Positions 6,275-7,310 of a DNA stretch of 7,310 bases are shown in pieces. Under the pieces are notes generated by a model that was not told the DNA's origin, ran no database searches, and saw only the letters and a list, made by a program, of their open reading frames with translations. The position numbers and the translations under genes were made by a program. The stretch lies in contig CAMLLF010000184.1 of assembly GCA_946480705.1 (NCBI GenBank), forward strand, positions 1 to 7,310, read 5' to 3'. Numbering within the stretch: position 1 is the first letter of the stretch; each line of letters opens with the position of its first letter. The DNA comes from an uncultured Lysobacteraceae bacterium (lineage in GTDB: Bacteria; Pseudomonadota; Gammaproteobacteria; Xanthomonadales; Rhodanobacteraceae).

Positions 6275-7228
6275 GCGCTCCGCGGCCCGGGACGGCGCGA
6301 ACGGAAGCACGTCGGTCCACGAGCCAGCCGGAAAGCGCAAGGTCTCGAACGTTTCGTCCGGCAGCAGCGAGGCCATCGAAAAGCTGATCACGCACGAGGT
6401 CTTGCGCCGGCGCTCGGCGGCGCGCTCGAGCAGCTTCGCGAGTTCGCGTTCACCGGGCTTTTTCGTCGCATAGAGATAGGCGCCGTCGGGACTGACGCGA
6501 TCGGCACCGCGATCGATCTCGTCGACGATCACGAGCTTCGGCTTCGCCGGCGGTGCGCAATTGCCGATGTTCTGCACGTGGATGCGCGGAAACAGCTCGT
6601 TGCCGGCGCGGCTGACGAGCGAGGCGGCGAGGCGCGCGTCGGAGGCCAGCGCGGTGACGTGCAGCTCGATCAGATAGAAGTCGCGATAGGCGATCAGCGT
6701 GTGGCGCACGACGCGCGTCGAATGACCGACGATGGTCGCACAGATGCGTTGCCGCGCTTGCAGCTCGCGGCCGTCGTCGAGGTCGATCGTGCGTCGTGTC
6801 CAGGGATCGAGACGCACGACCGGTACACCGGCCGCCGTCGCCCCGCGATTGATGTCGAGGCACGAGCCCGCCAGTTGAGCGCCGCGGCTCAACGCCTCGT
6901 CTTCGGCCATCTTGCCGAGCGGACGGACCTGGATTTCGAAATCGGTGTCGAGATCGCCGCCGTAGCGATAGACCATGACGGCGCCATTCAGCGGCTCCGG
7001 ATCGCGCGCGCTGCGCTGCAGTTCGAACTTCCCGGCGCGCCGCGGGAACAGGATCCGCGATTCGCGCACGAGCTGCGTGCGCGCCGCGCGTTCGTCGGCC
7101 TCGGCGCGTTCGCGCGACGCTTTCATGGCGGCGTCGGCGGCGTCGGCCGCATCCTGCGCGGCGACTTGTGCCGCGGCACAGAGGCCCAGCGCGCAGCGCG
7201 CGGCAAACGAAATCCAGTATGCGGTCAT
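6260..7228 (-). CDS. Hypothetical exported protein of unknown family
   Basis: I do not recognise this 322-residue protein. Residues 1-24 (ending AAAQVAA before Q25) look like a Sec signal peptide, though the n-region is poorly charged, with its only Arg at position 11. An Ala/Asp-rich, then Arg/Glu-rich helical stretch (~26-56) with three DAA repeats follows, possibly a coiled coil. The rest (~57-315) alternates short beta-like strands, such as 'NGAVMVYRYGGDLDTDFEIQVRPLG' split over ~81-105 and 'YRDFYLIELHVTAL' (~181-194), with polar segments. Four cysteines remain after cleavage (C123, C163, C224, C279), which could form two disulfides in the periplasm. I see no enzyme motif and no lipobox. 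The frame is open up to a GTG at 7297, giving a basic N-terminal extension, but the ATG at 7228 is preferred because the candidate promoter lies between the two. It is followed by the GFA-family gene 72 bases downstream. Confidence 0.75.
   Translation of the reverse strand: MTAYWISFAARCALGLCAAAQVAAQDAADAADAAMKASRERAEADERAARTQLVRESRILFPRRAGKFELQRSARDPEPLNGAVMVYRYGGDLDTDFEIQVRPLGKMAEDEALSRGAQLAGSCLDINRGATAAGVPVVRLDPWTRRTIDLDDGRELQARQRICATIVGHSTRVVRHTLIAYRDFYLIELHVTALASDARLAASLVSRAGNELFPRIHVQNIGNCAPPAKPKLVIVDEIDRGADRVSPDGAYLYATKKPGERELAKLLERAAERRRKTSCVISFSMASLLPDETFETLRFPAGSWTDVLPFAPSRAAERARQQ
7127..7153 (-). repeat. Three tandem 9-base units encoding Asp-Ala-Ala
   Basis: On the plus strand the units are GGCGGCGTC, GGCGGCGTC and GGCCGCATC. 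The first two are identical and the third differs at two positions. They encode residues 26-34 of the exported protein, DAADAADAA, just after the predicted signal cleavage site. In-frame 9-base repeats could gain or lose units without breaking the gene. Confidence 0.75.
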
Positions 7229-7259
7229 GCACTGTCCAGCGGCGGTCCCGGGTCGACGC

Positions 7260-7288
7260 GTTGTAGCGCGCCGGCGGACTGCCGCCAA
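7260..7288 (-). promoter_or_regulatory. Candidate sigma70 promoter of the exported-protein gene
   Basis: On the minus strand TTGGCG (7288-7283; 4 of 6 to TTGACA) and TACAAC (7265-7260; 4 of 6 to TATAAT) are separated by exactly 17 bases. Transcription would start near 7253, leaving a leader of about 25 bases before the ATG at 7228. If real, it excludes the alternative GTG start at 7297, which lies upstream of it. In DNA this GC-rich, 4/6 matches can arise by chance. Confidence 0.4.
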
Positions 7289-7310
7289 GTCCGTCACCGT
7301 GTCGTTGCGG

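Overview
This is a GC-rich stretch of Gram-negative chromosome. It fits a Pseudomonadota genome (gamma- or betaproteobacterial in flavour): it has a tripartite-type RND efflux pump with a lipoprotein adaptor, a YfiF-like SpoU methyltransferase, and strong G/C preference at third codon positions. That bias leaves long open frames on the wrong strand, including one of more than 1,000 codons opposite the RND permease, and these are not genes. I cannot name a genus.

Layout, left to right. Positions 1-98 hold the last ~31 codons of a gene whose C-terminus looks like the final membrane helix and basic tail of an MFS (DHA2-type) exporter. A 139-base gap without a convincing promoter follows. Then come the RND adaptor lipoprotein (238-1308) and the inner-membrane RND/HAE1 permease (1319-4435), only 10 bases apart and surely one operon. 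No outer-membrane channel gene follows. A 7-bp GC inverted repeat (4439-4461) separates the pump from a second pair on the same strand: a YfiF-like TrmH/SpoU RNA 2'-O-methyltransferase (4488-5375) and a small VOC (glyoxalase-fold) protein (5372-5758), whose start overlaps the methyltransferase stop as ATGA.

From 5780 the coding strand switches. On the minus strand lie a GFA/CENP-V family zinc-cysteine protein (5780-6187) and, upstream of it in its own transcription direction, an unrecognised, probably exported 322-residue protein (6260-7228). That protein has a plausible sigma70-type promoter at 7260-7288. The 72-base gap between the two minus-strand genes holds a long imperfect palindrome overlapping the upstream stop codon, a C(UUCG)G tetraloop hairpin, and a good ribosome binding site.

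Functionally, the adaptor and permease work together as two parts of an export pump that must borrow a TolC/OprM-type channel from elsewhere. The methyltransferase and VOC protein are probably co-translated, but no shared pathway is evident. I see no mobile element, tRNA, rRNA or CRISPR, and no clear novel multi-gene system. The items most worth a second look are the unknown exported protein, the palindrome at its 3' end, and the methyltransferase/VOC coupling.
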